Assembly (NCBI RefSeq): GCF_002564105.1
Contig: NZ_PDBX01000001.1
Span: forward strand, 1,240,001 to 1,304,000
Length of the DNA stretch: 64,000 nt
Direction of reading: 5' to 3'
Source of the DNA: Collimonas sp. PA-H2
GTDB taxonomy: Bacteria; Pseudomonadota; Gammaproteobacteria; Burkholderiales; Burkholderiaceae_D
Shown: piece after piece, positions 37,846-47,390 of the stretch
Layout: each line of letters starts with the position of its first letter
How positions within the stretch are numbered: the first letter of the stretch is position 1
Made by a program: the position numbers and the translations under genes
The notes under the pieces: generated by a model
Database searches by the model: none
What the model was told of the DNA's origin: nothing
The model's input: the letters and a program-made list of their open reading frames with translations, nothing else

Positions 37846-38349
37846 ATGCCGCATTTTACAACCCACCTGCATGATGAAGCCGGCACCAATGCCCTCGGCG
37901 CTGCCCTGGCGCGTGCCTTGCTGCCCGGACTGGCGATCCATTTGCATGGCGATCTCGGCGCCGGCAAGACCGCGCTGACGCGCGCCCTGCTGCATGCGGC
38001 CGGTTACCAGGGCCATGTAAAAAGTCCGACTTACACTTTGGTGGAACCTTATTCCATCCTGATAGACAAACACAGCGTCGAAGTCATGCACTTCGACCTG
38101 TACCGGATGGCCAGCCCGGATGAATTCCTGGAGGCTGGCTTCCGCGAATATTTCAACCAAAGCACCATCTGCATCGTCGAATGGCCGGAAAAAGCCGCCG
38201 CAGCGTTGCCGCCGCCCGACATCAGTATATTACTCAGCGTTTCCAGTGTTTCCAGTATTTCCAATGCGGGACGTGATGTAGAATTGCAGGCGTTATCTGA
38301 TAAGGGTAGTCAATGTCTCGCTCGACTGAAATTTGCACCAAACCTCTAA
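37846..38349 (+). CDS. tsaE: tRNA t6A synthesis ATPase TsaE
   Basis: 167 aa. Walker A GDLGAGKTALTRALL near residue 40 and SPTYTLVEPY, FDLYRM and IVEWPEKA are the hallmark TsaE motifs. It supports the TsaBD complex that makes threonylcarbamoyladenosine at position 37 of ANN-decoding tRNAs. Its last 37 bases overlap amiC in another frame, so the two genes are coupled, as in many betaproteobacteria. Confidence 0.92.
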   Translation: MPHFTTHLHDEAGTNALGAALARALLPGLAIHLHGDLGAGKTALTRALLHAAGYQGHVKSPTYTLVEPYSILIDKHSVEVMHFDLYRMASPDEFLEAGFREYFNQSTICIVEWPEKAAAALPPPDISILLSVSSVSSISNAGRDVELQALSDKGSQCLARLKFAPNL

Positions 38350-39662
38350 AATCGAAGACCCGCCGCACCGTTCTGAAGGCGGGCGGGACCCTGCTCATTT
38401 CGGTGCTGGTGCCAAGCGTGGCGCGCGCCGCGCAAATTGTCGCAGTTCGAGTCTGGCCGGCGGATGACTACACCCGCGTCACCCTGGAAAACGATTCGGA
38501 CCTGAAAACCACGCACTTCGTGGTGCAGAATCCGGACCGCATGGTGGTCGACATCGAAGGCATCGAACTGAATGCGACGCTGAAGGAACTGGTCGCCAAG
38601 ATCCAACCCAACGATCCCTATATCAAGCAAGTGCGCGTCGGCCAGAACCGTCCGGGCGTGGTGCGGCTGGTGTTCGACCTCAAGGAAGAGGTCAAACCCC
38701 AGGTCTTCACCCTGCCGCCGGTGGCCGGCTACCAGCACAGGCTGGTGTTCGACCTGTATCCGGTCAACCCGCCCGATCCGATCGCGATGATGATCGAAAA
38801 AGGTGAATGGCCCTCCGCCAATCCGGGCGAAGTGGCGCCGCCTGTGGCCCAGACCAAGCCAGATCCGAAGCCGACGCCGCCGTTGCAGCCGCAGCCCGAG
38901 CAGCCGCAGATTGCCAAAATCGATCCCAAGCCGGACCGTACTTCCAACCTCACGCGCATGATCACCATCGCGCTCGATCCCGGCCATGGCGGCGAAGACC
39001 CGGGCGCCACCGGCAGCGGCGGCAATCACGAGAAACACGTGGTGCTGTCGATCGCCAAGCGCCTCAAGGCCAGGATCGAACAGCAGCCGAACATGCGGGT
39101 GATGCTGACGCGCGACGCCGATTTCTTCGTGCCGCTCGGCGTGCGCGTGCAAAAAGCGCGCAAGGTGCAAGCTGACCTGTTCGTCTCGATCCACGCCGAT
39201 GCGTTCGTGACGCCGTCGGCGCGCGGCTCGTCGGTGTTCGCCCTGTCGGAAAAAGGCGCCAGCTCAACCGCCGCGCGCTGGCTGGCCAACAAGGAAAACT
39301 CGGCCGACATGATCGGCGGCATCAACATCAAGAGCCACGACCGCCAGCTGGCCAGCGTGCTGCTCGACCTCTCGACCACGGCGCAGATCAGCGACAGCAT
39401 GAAACTCGGCGGCGCGGTGCTGGGCGAAATCGGCGGCATCAACAAATTGCACAAGGGTTCGGTGGAACAGGCCGGCTTTGCCGTGCTAAAGGCGCCGGAT
39501 ATTCCGAGCATCCTGATCGAAACCGCGTTCATCTCGAATCCGGAAGAAGAAGCCAAGCTGACCGACAACGCCTACCAGGACCAGATGGCGGATGCGATCC
39601 TGAAAGGCATCAAGAAGTACTTTGCCCGCAATCCGCCGCTGGCAAGGAATATCCTGACCTGA
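38313..39662 (+). CDS. amiC: N-acetylmuramoyl-L-alanine amidase AmiC with AMIN domain
   Basis: 449 aa. The N-terminus SKTRRTVLKAGGTLL is a twin-arginine-type signal, as for AmiC exported by Tat. An AMIN septum-targeting domain (about 40-150, VRVWPADDYTRVTLE) is followed by a Pro-rich linker and an Amidase_3 catalytic domain from about 215 with zinc His in ALDPGHGGEDPGA and FVSIHADAF, and the catalytic Glu in ILIETAFISNPEEE. It splits septal peptidoglycan during cell separation. An AAGGG site precedes the ATG at 38313. Confidence 0.94.
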   Translation: MSRSTEICTKPLKSKTRRTVLKAGGTLLISVLVPSVARAAQIVAVRVWPADDYTRVTLENDSDLKTTHFVVQNPDRMVVDIEGIELNATLKELVAKIQPNDPYIKQVRVGQNRPGVVRLVFDLKEEVKPQVFTLPPVAGYQHRLVFDLYPVNPPDPIAMMIEKGEWPSANPGEVAPPVAQTKPDPKPTPPLQPQPEQPQIAKIDPKPDRTSNLTRMITIALDPGHGGEDPGATGSGGNHEKHVVLSIAKRLKARIEQQPNMRVMLTRDADFFVPLGVRVQKARKVQADLFVSIHADAFVTPSARGSSVFALSEKGASSTAARWLANKENSADMIGGINIKSHDRQLASVLLDLSTTAQISDSMKLGGAVLGEIGGINKLHKGSVEQAGFAVLKAPDIPSILIETAFISNPEEEAKLTDNAYQDQMADAILKGIKKYFARNPPLARNILT

Positions 39663-39712
39663 GCTGCTTCATGCCGCGCAGGTATGATATCAAAACAGCA
39701 ATGACGCAAAAC

Positions 39713-39755
39713 AATAAGGGCGCGCTGCAAATCTTGCAGCGCGCCCTTATTTCAT
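39713..39755 (+). terminator. Strong terminator after amiC
   Basis: An 18-bp perfect stem, AATAAGGGCGCGCTGCAA (39713-39730) with its complement at 39734-39751, with a 3-base loop, then a T-rich tract. Confidence 0.85.
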
Positions 39756-39770
39756 TTTCAACCGCAGTCG

Positions 39771-40415
39771 CTTGCCTAGTCGTAGGGCGGGCACTCCGTG
39801 CCCACGCAGTGCAGCGGACATTCGCGTCCTGGGCTGCGTGCCCCGCTACGTCCGCGCGGGCACGGAGTGCCCACCCTACCGGTAATTTGTTGTGATTTAA
39901 GGAAGTATCAATAGGCCTGTACGCCCATTTATTCAGGGCGCGTGACTAGCTTGCCTAGTCGTAGGGTGGGCACTCCGTGCCCACGCAGTGCAGCGGACAT
40001 TCGTGTCCTGGACTGCGCGCCCCGCTACGTCCGCGCGGGCACGGAGTGCCCACCCTACCGGTGATTTGTTGTGATTTAAGAAAGTATCAATAGGCCTGTG
40101 CGCCATTTATTCAGGGCGTGTGACTAGCTTGCCTAGTCGTAGGGTGGGCACTCCGTGCCCACGCAGTGCAGCGGACATTCGCGTCCTGGACTGCGTGCCC
40201 CGCTACGTCCGCGCGGGCACGGAGTGCCCACCCTACCGGTGATTTGTTGTGATTTAAGGAAGTATCAATAGGCCTGTGCGCCCATTTATTCAGGGCGCGT
40301 GACTAGCTTGCCTAGTCGTAGCGTGGGCACTCCGTGCCCACGCAGTGCAGCGGACATTCGCATCTTGGACTGCGCGCCCCGCTACGTTCGCGAGGGCACT
40401 GAGTGCCCACCCTAC
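39771..40415. repeat. Four-copy tandem array of the GTAGGGTGGGC palindromic element
   Basis: A unit of 178-179 bp starts with CTTGCCTAGTCGTAGG at 39771, 39950, 40128 and 40307. Each unit holds one 98-bp palindromic element (39782-39879, 39961-40058, 40139-40236, 40318-40415) and an 80-bp spacer carrying a small CGCCC/GGGCG hairpin. Copies differ by only a few bases, with the last most diverged. The array ends exactly on the stop codon of the DedA gene. It fills most of the 750 bp between amiC and that gene. Confidence 0.9.
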
Positions 40416-41056
40416 GCGCCGCGCATCTTCTTGTAAAACTTCCACAAGCCGCCCAGCGCTACCGGCACGATCGCCGCGCCGACCCCGACCAGCACGATGG
40501 TGTTCAGATGATCGCGGATCACAGGAATATTGCCGAAGAAGTAGCCGGCCGCGACCAGGCCGACCACCCAGATCAGGGCGCCGGTAATATTGAAGAACTG
40601 GAATTTGGAGAAATTCATCTCAGACACGCCAGCCACGAACGGCGCGAAAGTCCGCACGATAGGAACGAAGCGCGACAGGATGATGGTCTTGCCGCCATGG
40701 TGCTCATAGAAAGCGTGAGTCTTTTGCAAGGCCGCCTTGTCCAGCCAGCGGTAGTCATGGGTATAGACCTTGTGCCCGATCAGGCTGCCTATCCAGTAGT
40801 TGAGGGTGTTGCCGGTGGTTGCGGCAATGATCAGCAAGCCCATCAGCGCCCAGATATTCATCTCGCCGGTGGCGCAAAAGGCGCCGCCGATAAACAGCAA
40901 GGTATCGCCGGGCAGGAAAGGCAGCACCACCAGGCCGGTTTCGCAGAAAACGATCAGGAACAGGACCATGTAAACCAGCGTGCCATACTCCCTGATCAGG
41001 AAGCCGAGGGATTTATCGACGTGCAGGATGACATCGATGAATTGCATAAAGTCCAT
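40412..41056 (-). CDS. DedA family membrane protein
   Basis: 214 aa with several membrane segments. The family motifs are present: LPFLPGDTLLFIGGAFCATG and the basic SRFVPIVRTFAPFVAGVSEMNF. DedA proteins are needed for membrane homeostasis and probably flip undecaprenyl phosphate or phospholipids. The stop codon TAG lies inside the last copy of the adjacent palindromic array (GCGTAGGG), so the C-terminus KKMRGA is fixed by the repeat boundary. A GAGGAA site precedes the ATG. Confidence 0.9.
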   Translation of the reverse strand: MDFMQFIDVILHVDKSLGFLIREYGTLVYMVLFLIVFCETGLVVLPFLPGDTLLFIGGAFCATGEMNIWALMGLLIIAATTGNTLNYWIGSLIGHKVYTHDYRWLDKAALQKTHAFYEHHGGKTIILSRFVPIVRTFAPFVAGVSEMNFSKFQFFNITGALIWVVGLVAAGYFFGNIPVIRDHLNTIVLVGVGAAIVPVALGGLWKFYKKMRGA

Positions 41057-41322
41057 AGTCTGAGTTCCTCAGTTAACCGCTTTTATGTTTGAAAAGTCTT
41101 ATGCACACTGACTTTCCTTTGTTGAATTAAGTTCACCCGCCTGAGCGAAACGCGGCAGGCGCGTCGTGCAATCCTGCCGGTGCGGCCGGTAAGTCCCGCC
41201 AGCTTTTGCTCAGGGCGCGCCGGAATAATACACTACCGAAGACTGGACAAAGGCGGTTTTGGCAATTGTTTGCGCACGCAAGCGCAGCCAACCGGCAGCG
41301 CCGGCTTCGGTATAATCGCTGC

Positions 41323-43194
41323 ATGAACGCACCGCTCTCCCCTATCCGCTCCATCCAGCAGCTGCCCGACAACCTGATTTCGCAAATTGCAGCAGGCGAG
41401 GTGGTCGAACGGCCGTCCGCCGTGGTCAAGGAATTGCTGGAAAACGCCCTGGACGCCGGCGCCAGCCAGATCACGGTCCGCCTAGAACAAGGCGGCGTCA
41501 AGCGCATCGCCATCACCGACAACGGCCGCGGCATCGCGCCGGAGCAATTGCCGCTGGCGCTGGCGCGCCATGCCACCTCAAAAATCACCTCGCTGCACGA
41601 CCTGGAAAACGTCGCCACCCTGGGTTTCCGCGGTGAGGCACTGGCCTCGATCGCCTCGGTATCGCAGCTGACCTTGACCTCGCGTACTGCCGACGCCGCG
41701 CACGCCTCGGAGATCGACGGCAGCACCCAGGCAGTGACGCCCTCCTCCGGCGCGCAAGGCACCACGGTCGATGTCCAGGACTTGTATTTCAATACCCCGG
41801 CGCGCCGCAAGTTCTTGAAATCCGAGCAGACCGAATTCGGCCATTGCGCCGAAGTGGTCCGGCGCATCGCACTGGCGCGGCCGGATGTTTCCTTTTCGCT
41901 GACGCACAACGGCAAGACCGTCGATCACTGGATCGTCACCGAAATCGGCAAGCGCAGCGCCAGCATCCTCGGCAACGAATTCGCCAACGCCCGCCTGGCG
42001 CTGGACGAAGCCGCCGGCCCGCTGCGCCTGCATGGCTTCGTCGGCCTGCCGACCGCCTCCAAGGCGCGCGCCGATGCCCAGTATTTCTATGTCAACGGCC
42101 GCTTCGTGCGCGACAAGCTGCTGGTGCACGCGGTGCGCGCCGCCTATCAGGATGTGCTGCACGGTGACCGCTATCCTTCGTACGTGCTGGGTCTGGACCT
42201 CGATCCGGCGCTGGTCGACGTCAATGTCCACCCCTCGAAAATCGAAGTGCGCTTCCGCGACAGCCGCGCGGTGCACCAGTTCGTGTTCCATGCCGTCAGC
42301 CGGGCGCTGGCGCAGACCTCCGCCACCTCTTTCGGTGCGACGCCGGCGCCGCTGGCATCGCCTAGCGGCGCCATGCCCTGGATCCGCGGCTCGCAGGAAC
42401 ATCTGCAAGCAATTCTGCAACCCGGCGTCTCGCAGGTACCGCAGCAGCAAACCTCGTTCGGCCCGCAATTCGCCCACGGCGCCAGCGGCGTCGCCCAAAG
42501 CACCGCCAACTATGGCGCATTGTTTGCGGATTCCGCGCACCCGGCCAGCGATGGCGTTCCGGGTTATCAAGCGTTGCCGCAGGCTGCCAGCCAGACGCTG
42601 CCCAGCGACGATTTCCCGCTCGGCTTCGCCCTGGCCCAGCTGCACGGCATCTACATCCTGGCGCAAAACACCAAGGGCTTGGTGCTGGTCGACATGCATG
42701 CCGCCCACGAACGCATCCTCTACGAACAGCTAAAAGGCGCACTGGATGAAGACGCGATGCAAGTGCAGCCGCTGCTGATCCCGGTCACCTTCTTTGCCGA
42801 TGCGGTCGAAGTCGGCACCGCCGAAGAAAACCAGGAAACCCTGCATGCGCTCGGCTTCGACATCGCCGCGATCTCGCCCACCACGCTGGCGCTACGTTCG
42901 GTGCCGGCATTGCTGAAGAACGCCGATGCCCAGACGCTGGCGCGCGACGTCCTGCGCGATGTGCGCGAGTTCGGCGGCTCCCGGGTATTGGTGGAACGCC
43001 GCAACGAACTGCTGGGCACGCTGGCCTGCCACACCGCGGTGCGCGCCAACCGCAGCCTGACGGCGCCGGAAATGAACGCCCTGCTACGCCAGATGGAAGC
43101 CACCGAACGCGCCGACCAGTGCAACCACGGCCGCCCGACCTGGAGCCAGCTGGCGCTATCCGACCTGGATAAATTTTTCCTGCGCGGCCAGTGA
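41323..43194 (+). CDS. mutL: DNA mismatch repair protein MutL
   Basis: 623 aa from the ATG at 41323 ([15 protein letters not shown]). The GHKL ATPase is complete: [38 protein letters not shown] and [19 protein letters not shown]. The C-terminal dimerisation domain carries [12 protein letters not shown], a variant of the MutL endonuclease motif DQHA-x2-E-x4-E with Met in place of Gln. It couples MutS mismatch recognition to strand removal. miaA follows with a one-base overlap. A longer in-frame start at 41206 lacks family similarity. Confidence 0.95.
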   Translation: MNAPLSPIRSIQQLPDNLISQIAAGEVVERPSAVVKELLENALDAGASQITVRLEQGGVKRIAITDNGRGIAPEQLPLALARHATSKITSLHDLENVATLGFRGEALASIASVSQLTLTSRTADAAHASEIDGSTQAVTPSSGAQGTTVDVQDLYFNTPARRKFLKSEQTEFGHCAEVVRRIALARPDVSFSLTHNGKTVDHWIVTEIGKRSASILGNEFANARLALDEAAGPLRLHGFVGLPTASKARADAQYFYVNGRFVRDKLLVHAVRAAYQDVLHGDRYPSYVLGLDLDPALVDVNVHPSKIEVRFRDSRAVHQFVFHAVSRALAQTSATSFGATPAPLASPSGAMPWIRGSQEHLQAILQPGVSQVPQQQTSFGPQFAHGASGVAQSTANYGALFADSAHPASDGVPGYQALPQAASQTLPSDDFPLGFALAQLHGIYILAQNTKGLVLVDMHAAHERILYEQLKGALDEDAMQVQPLLIPVTFFADAVEVGTAEENQETLHALGFDIAAISPTTLALRSVPALLKNADAQTLARDVLRDVREFGGSRVLVERRNELLGTLACHTAVRANRSLTAPEMNALLRQMEATERADQCNHGRPTWSQLALSDLDKFFLRGQ

Positions 43195-44180
43195 TGGCGG
43201 AGCAAAGCAGCATGTCGTCATCCCTGGCCACACCCTCGCAAAAGCCGCTGGTGGTGGCCATCATGGGCCCCACCGCCTCCGGCAAGACCGCCTCGGCGCT
43301 GGAAATCGCCCGCCATATTCCCTCTGAAATCATCTCGGTCGATTCGGCCCTGGTGTACCGCGGCATGGACATCGGCACCGCCAAGCCCAGCCGCGCCGAA
43401 CTGGACGCGGTGCCGCACCACCTGATCGACATCATGGAGCCGACCCAATCCTATTCGGCCATGCAGTTCCGCGACGACGCCCTGCGCCTGTTCGCCGACA
43501 TCCATGCGCGCGGCAAGCAGGTGCTGCTGGTCGGCGGCACCATGCTGTATTTCAAAGCCCTGCGCGACGGCCTCGACGCCCTGCCGCAAGCCGATCCGGC
43601 GCTGCGCGCCCGGCTCGACGCCGAAGCCGCCGTGATCGGCGTGCCCGGCATGCACGCCAAGCTGGCGCTGCTCGACCCCGCCACCGCCGAACGCCTGAAG
43701 CCCAACGACAGCCAGCGCATCCAGCGCGCCCTGGAAATCATCGAACTGAGCGGCCAAACCATGTCCTCTCTGCTGACCAACCAGCCGGCGCCGGAACTGC
43801 CCTTCGAGATACTGCCGATCGCCCTGGAACCGTCCGACCGCAGCGTCCTGCACGGCCGCATCGCCCAGCGCTTCGACCTCATGCTGGATCCACAGAGCGG
43901 CGGCCTGATCCATGAAGTAGAAACCCTGCGCGCCCGCGGCGACCTGCATCTTGGCCTGCCCTCGATGCGCTGCGTCGGCTACCGCCAGACCTGGGAATAC
44001 CTGGACGGCCAGTACGGCTACCAGGAAATGCGCGAAAAAGGCATCGCCGCCACCCGCCAGCTGGCCAAGCGCCAGCTCACCTGGCTTCGCGCCATGCCGG
44101 AGCGGATCGTGATCGACTGTATCGGCGATCAGGTGGCGAATACGGTGCTGGAGACCGTGGTAAGCGCCCTGAAACGCTGA
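43194..44180 (+). CDS. miaA: tRNA dimethylallyltransferase MiaA
   Basis: 328 aa. The P-loop [32 protein letters not shown], and [12 protein letters not shown] motifs define MiaA, which prenylates A37 of tRNAs reading UNN codons. It begins at the ATG overlapping the mutL stop (TGATG); mutL-miaA is a common operon. An internal ATG at 43212 could be used instead. Confidence 0.94.
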   Translation: MAEQSSMSSSLATPSQKPLVVAIMGPTASGKTASALEIARHIPSEIISVDSALVYRGMDIGTAKPSRAELDAVPHHLIDIMEPTQSYSAMQFRDDALRLFADIHARGKQVLLVGGTMLYFKALRDGLDALPQADPALRARLDAEAAVIGVPGMHAKLALLDPATAERLKPNDSQRIQRALEIIELSGQTMSSLLTNQPAPELPFEILPIALEPSDRSVLHGRIAQRFDLMLDPQSGGLIHEVETLRARGDLHLGLPSMRCVGYRQTWEYLDGQYGYQEMREKGIAATRQLAKRQLTWLRAMPERIVIDCIGDQVANTVLETVVSALKR

Positions 44181-44269
44181 CAATACGACCTGGTTGCCAT
44201 TTTGTAGCATCGCAAACCTGTTTTTCTTGACAGCATTTGAAGAAATGCGTCATAATTTAGGGCTTCATT

Positions 44270-44346
44270 GGTGATATAGCTCAGTTGGTTAGAGCACAGC
44301 ACTCATAATGCTGGGGTCGGTGGTTCAAGTCCACCTATCACCACCA
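44270..44346 (+). tRNA. tRNA-Met (elongator, anticodon CAT)
   Basis: 77 nt with encoded CCA. Acceptor arm GGTGATA pairs with TATCACC, the T arm contains GGTTCAAGTCC, and the anticodon CAT is at 44304-44306 in a CTCATAATG loop as in elongator tRNA-Met. The 3' part serves as the integration site of the island that follows. tRNA-Ile with a lysidine-modified CAT is less likely given the body sequence. Confidence 0.95.
44328..44339 (+). other. Left attachment-site core (in tRNA-Met)
   Basis: AGTCCACCTATC in the T arm and acceptor stem of tRNA-Met is repeated exactly at 61181-61192, on the same strand, at the far end of the island. Confidence 0.65.
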
Positions 44347-44380
44347 AGAACACGTTTCAAGAAGTCCAGCAACGTACAAT

Positions 44381-44417
44381 AACCCGCCTCTAGCCTAGTG
44401 CTGATGCGGGTTTTTTG
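44381..44417 (+). terminator. Terminator after tRNA-Met
   Basis: AACCCGC (44381-44387) pairs with GCGGGTT (44406-44412), followed by a T-run. Confidence 0.75.
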
Positions 44418-44455
44418 TTTATCAACGTCCAACAAGGTGCATTGACATCAATCTT

Positions 44456-44512
44456 TTTTGCATATACGTTTGAATATATGAAAACGTATATAGAAACAAG
44501 GTATATGCAAAA
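44456..44512. promoter_or_regulatory. Candidate integrase arm sites and palindrome upstream of int
   Basis: TTTTGCATATAC at 44456-44467 and its exact complement GTATATGCAAAA at 44501-44512 face each other, the second touching the int start codon. Between them ATACGTTT and AAACGTAT form another dyad. The same 12-mer recurs at 61112-61123. Such repeats suit arm-type integrase binding and autoregulation. Confidence 0.6.
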
Positions 44513-45780
44513 TGCCTAAATTAGCTAAGCCACTGACCGATATCCAAGCACGCACTGCAAAGGGTGGCATGAAGCCAAAGGGGTTTAGTGAACGGTTAAA
44601 GGATGAGCCCACCGACAAACCCTATACGCTGCCTGATGGCGGTGGACTACACCTATTAGTCAATCCTGATGGCGGTAAATATTGGCGCATGCAATTCCGC
44701 TTCGGAGGCAAGTCACGACTGCTAGCCTTCGGGAAATACCCTGGCGTCTCTCTTTCCGCTGCTCGAGACCTGCGCCAACAGGCCCAGACACGTATCAAGG
44801 CAGGTATTGACCCCGCACAAGTTAGGCGAATTGAAAAAAATCAGAGGGCGACGAACTCCGCCAATACATTTGAAGCCGTAGCTAGAGAATGGCATGCAAA
44901 CAAAATCGAATCATGGCAAGAGCGCACCGCTAAAAATGTTTTGCATCGGCTGGAAAAGGATGTCTTTCCTTCAATTGGGAGGCATCCCATTGCAGACATC
45001 AAAGCACCGACCGTGCTGGATGTATTGCGTCAGATCGAAAATCGAGGGGCTTCCGATATGGCGAAGCGGCAACTGCAAGTCTGCGGTCAGATATTCAATT
45101 ACGCCGTCATCTCAGGAAAGGCCGACATCAATCCGATACCAAACCTGAGGGGTGCGCTCAAATCAACAGCTAGAGGCCACCACGCAGCGATTACGCCGGA
45201 TGAACTACCGGAATTTATCCGTGCGTTTGAGGAGATTGAGGGGCGCATGTTTGTACCAACTAGCGTAATGTTCAGAATCATGATGATGACGTTTGTTCGA
45301 ACAAGCGAGTTAACAGAAACTCCATGGTCAGAGATCGACCTAGAAAATGAATCATGGGTAATCGACTGGCATCGCATGAAAATGGGAAAGAAGAAGCTCA
45401 ACCCTCGCAAAGTAAATCATCATGTATTTTTACCGCGTCAGGGCTGGACATTGTTACGCAAATTGCACGCCAAGACGGGCAATAATAAATATCTGTTCCC
45501 GAATCAAAGAAACCCAGAACAGCATGCAACGAACTTTGGAATACTGGCGGCACTAAAACGTATGGGCTACAGCGGAAAAATGACTGGGCACGGATTTAGA
45601 TCATTGGCCATGGGCGTGATTAAAGAGCGTTTAGAATATCGGCATGAAGTGGTAGACCGTCAGCTATCTCACGCTTCCGGTGACGTCTACGGTGAGGCTT
45701 ATGACAGGGCATTGTTCCTTGAAGAGCGTAAGGTGATGATGCAGCAATACGCAGATTACCTAGAAAACGTGGCCAAATGA
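44512..45780 (+). CDS. P4-type tyrosine integrase
   Basis: 422 aa. An N-terminal Arm-DNA-binding DUF4102 domain (YTLPDGGGLHLLVNPDGGK, LLAFGKYPGVSLSAAR) is followed by a core-binding domain and the catalytic domain. Catalytic residues are Arg263 (FVRTSELTETPWSEID), His360 and Arg363 (TGHGFRS), His387 (LSHASG) and nucleophile Tyr398 (GEAYDRA). Integrases of this type use tRNA 3' ends, as here, 166 bp from tRNA-Met. All residues are intact, so the island may still excise. Confidence 0.94.
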   Translation: MPKLAKPLTDIQARTAKGGMKPKGFSERLKDEPTDKPYTLPDGGGLHLLVNPDGGKYWRMQFRFGGKSRLLAFGKYPGVSLSAARDLRQQAQTRIKAGIDPAQVRRIEKNQRATNSANTFEAVAREWHANKIESWQERTAKNVLHRLEKDVFPSIGRHPIADIKAPTVLDVLRQIENRGASDMAKRQLQVCGQIFNYAVISGKADINPIPNLRGALKSTARGHHAAITPDELPEFIRAFEEIEGRMFVPTSVMFRIMMMTFVRTSELTETPWSEIDLENESWVIDWHRMKMGKKKLNPRKVNHHVFLPRQGWTLLRKLHAKTGNNKYLFPNQRNPEQHATNFGILAALKRMGYSGKMTGHGFRSLAMGVIKERLEYRHEVVDRQLSHASGDVYGEAYDRALFLEERKVMMQQYADYLENVAK

Positions 45781-46242
45781 TCCTGCCCCCCGGGGGCCAG
45801 TTTTTTTTTGCCAGAAATTCCCGGAATAATTTCCTATGTTTGTCCTATGCTGTATCGCGCGCATGATACCCATACGATAAACATCCAGCTCAGAGGGTTC
45901 GGGCCGATATTTGATGAGACCGAGAAACTAGAATTTATGCGGAATTTCAGGCTATCGTGCGCAATTGGAGTGCAGCAGATTTGAGAACTGATGAGACGGA
46001 TACCCGAACTGGCGTCAAATTGCTGGACCGGACGATGTCGGCGAAATAATCAGCGCTTCCCCCATACATCCCTCCAAGTTATTGAAGGGATGTAAAATAA
46101 TAGTGCCTGTCGATGAACGCACTGGTTTTGGAGACCAGCAAGTTTCAAGCGATTCCCCTTTTTGTCAGGACTTGGTTTGGAATCAAGTCCTCCACCGTGC
46201 AAGGTAAAGAGGCGTCGGCAGGTCTTTCCGACTTTTGTTTTC
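45781..46242. other. Gap after the integrase with GC-palindrome terminator
   Basis: GCCCCC/GGGGGC at 45785-45796 followed by nine T residues at 45801-45809 can end int transcription. Beyond it, to 46242, only a weak 71-codon minus ORF (46050-46265) is seen and I do not accept it. Confidence 0.45.
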
Positions 46243-46935
46243 TCAAATATCACTGTCCCCTCCAAATAACTCCCCTGCCGCTAGTCCTTTGATTTGTGCC
46301 TCCGTGGCTGAGGATACGCTTGTTGGCGGCGGCGGAACAACGGGCAATACTGGTGCGACCCCGGATAACATAACTCCAGCTATCGACGCAGGAGGTATCG
46401 ATGGTTTAGGGATCAATGCGGCCTCAGGATTTACAATATCTTTTGCACCTATTTCATGGCCTCGTTCATAGAGTCGCATTAGCAGACTTTCGGCAATTGA
46501 ACTCTTTTGTTTCCAGATAACCAGATGTGGATTCAGAATAAGAACGTAGTGGAACTCCCCAGCCGAGCCTTCCTTGCACTTAATAAACCCAAGATCACTT
46601 AACGCTTTCATGCGTTGACGCCAAGTAACCACAGCTCGCTCCCCGGAAAAACCAGCTTCAGCGGCAAAAATTGCAGGATTTTCAATAGTCAGCATCGGAT
46701 CATCCCAAGCCCGACACCAGAGCACAAAATAGGTGAGGCCACACGGCTTGTTTTTCGAGAGGCTGTCTATGATTGCCATCACAATTGCGAGAGTACGCGG
46801 GATCGTAGTGAAGCCGTCATTACGCTTCCGAAGCCAGAGCCATTCTTGGGCAACTTCCGGGAAAAAATTTTCCCTAAGCCCCTTCGCTCGTTCGGTCATA
46901 TTGTTCTTTTTTGTAGCGGCTTGTGTCGCGTTCAT
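46243..46935 (-). CDS. Unrecognised island protein, probably winged-helix DNA-binding
   Basis: 230 aa from the ATG at 46935, which has an AAGGAAA site; an ATG at 46962 is also in frame. The region from residue 30 to 160 is helical, with WLWLRKRNDGFTTIPRTLAIVMAIIDSLS and VVTWRQRMKALSDLGFIKCKEG, which reads like a winged helix that separates alternatives at the start of an elongated DNA-binding protein. The C-terminus is Pro-rich and low-complexity. Similar proteins occur on plasmids and islands near partition or replication genes, but I cannot name the family. Divergent from the effector module. Confidence 0.55.
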   Translation of the reverse strand: MNATQAATKKNNMTERAKGLRENFFPEVAQEWLWLRKRNDGFTTIPRTLAIVMAIIDSLSKNKPCGLTYFVLWCRAWDDPMLTIENPAIFAAEAGFSGERAVVTWRQRMKALSDLGFIKCKEGSAGEFHYVLILNPHLVIWKQKSSIAESLLMRLYERGHEIGAKDIVNPEAALIPKPSIPPASIAGVMLSGVAPVLPVVPPPPTSVSSATEAQIKGLAAGELFGGDSDI

Positions 46936-47161
46936 AAGATTTCCTTCGCTGCATGTTGTCATCTAATGATTCGAATTCTCACCTACTTCAAAGCGAATGC
47001 CAACGTACGAATAATCCTAACTGGGTAGAGCTTGGTTAGCTTTTTAGTGTTAATACATTATTGTAGTACGCACAAATAATGTCAACTCACGTAATGAGTT
47101 AGATCGATTCATTTATTTTTTAATATGTAACATATTGATATTAAACAGAATTTTAAAAAAA

Positions 47162-47344
47162 ATGCGTGCTCCGATTGCTCTGGTACTCGTAAATGTACTC
47201 GATGTGCTGATAGTCATCATGTTTGAAAGCGACGGTGTTAGCAGAAAGAGTGAAATCTTTGATGAAAAATACGAAAATAGCTACGGGATTTTGAAAAAAT
47301 GGCTGAAGCCGCCAATAGCCGACCAAGCTCCACTTGCAATATAA
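47162..47344 (+). CDS. Small putative membrane protein before the PAAR gene
   Basis: 60 aa from the ATG at 47162. A hydrophobic N-terminal segment (PIALVLVNVLDVLIVIMF) precedes a charged tail. No motif is recognised. It ends 46 bp before the PAAR gene on the same strand. It may be an accessory gene of the effector module or a chance ORF. Confidence 0.3.
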   Translation: MRAPIALVLVNVLDVLIVIMFESDGVSRKSEIFDEKYENSYGILKKWLKPPIADQAPLAI

Positions 47345-47390
47345 TTAATCTTCTGCAAGGATAGCCTTGGAGTAATTTTAAGGATGGGCT

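Noticed and set aside
39771..40415. CRISPR array
   Set aside because: Repeats are about 178 bp with near-identical spacers, not short repeats with unique spacers, and no cas genes are near.
44270..44346. tRNA-Ile with lysidine-modified CAT anticodon
   Set aside because: Body and anticodon-arm sequence agree with elongator tRNA-Met.
45785..45809. Insertion-sequence end
   Set aside because: The GC palindrome with a T-run reads as a terminator; no transposase or target duplication is present.
46050..46265. 71-codon minus-strand ORF after the integrase
   Set aside because: No motif, overlaps the end of a better gene, and no clear ribosome site.
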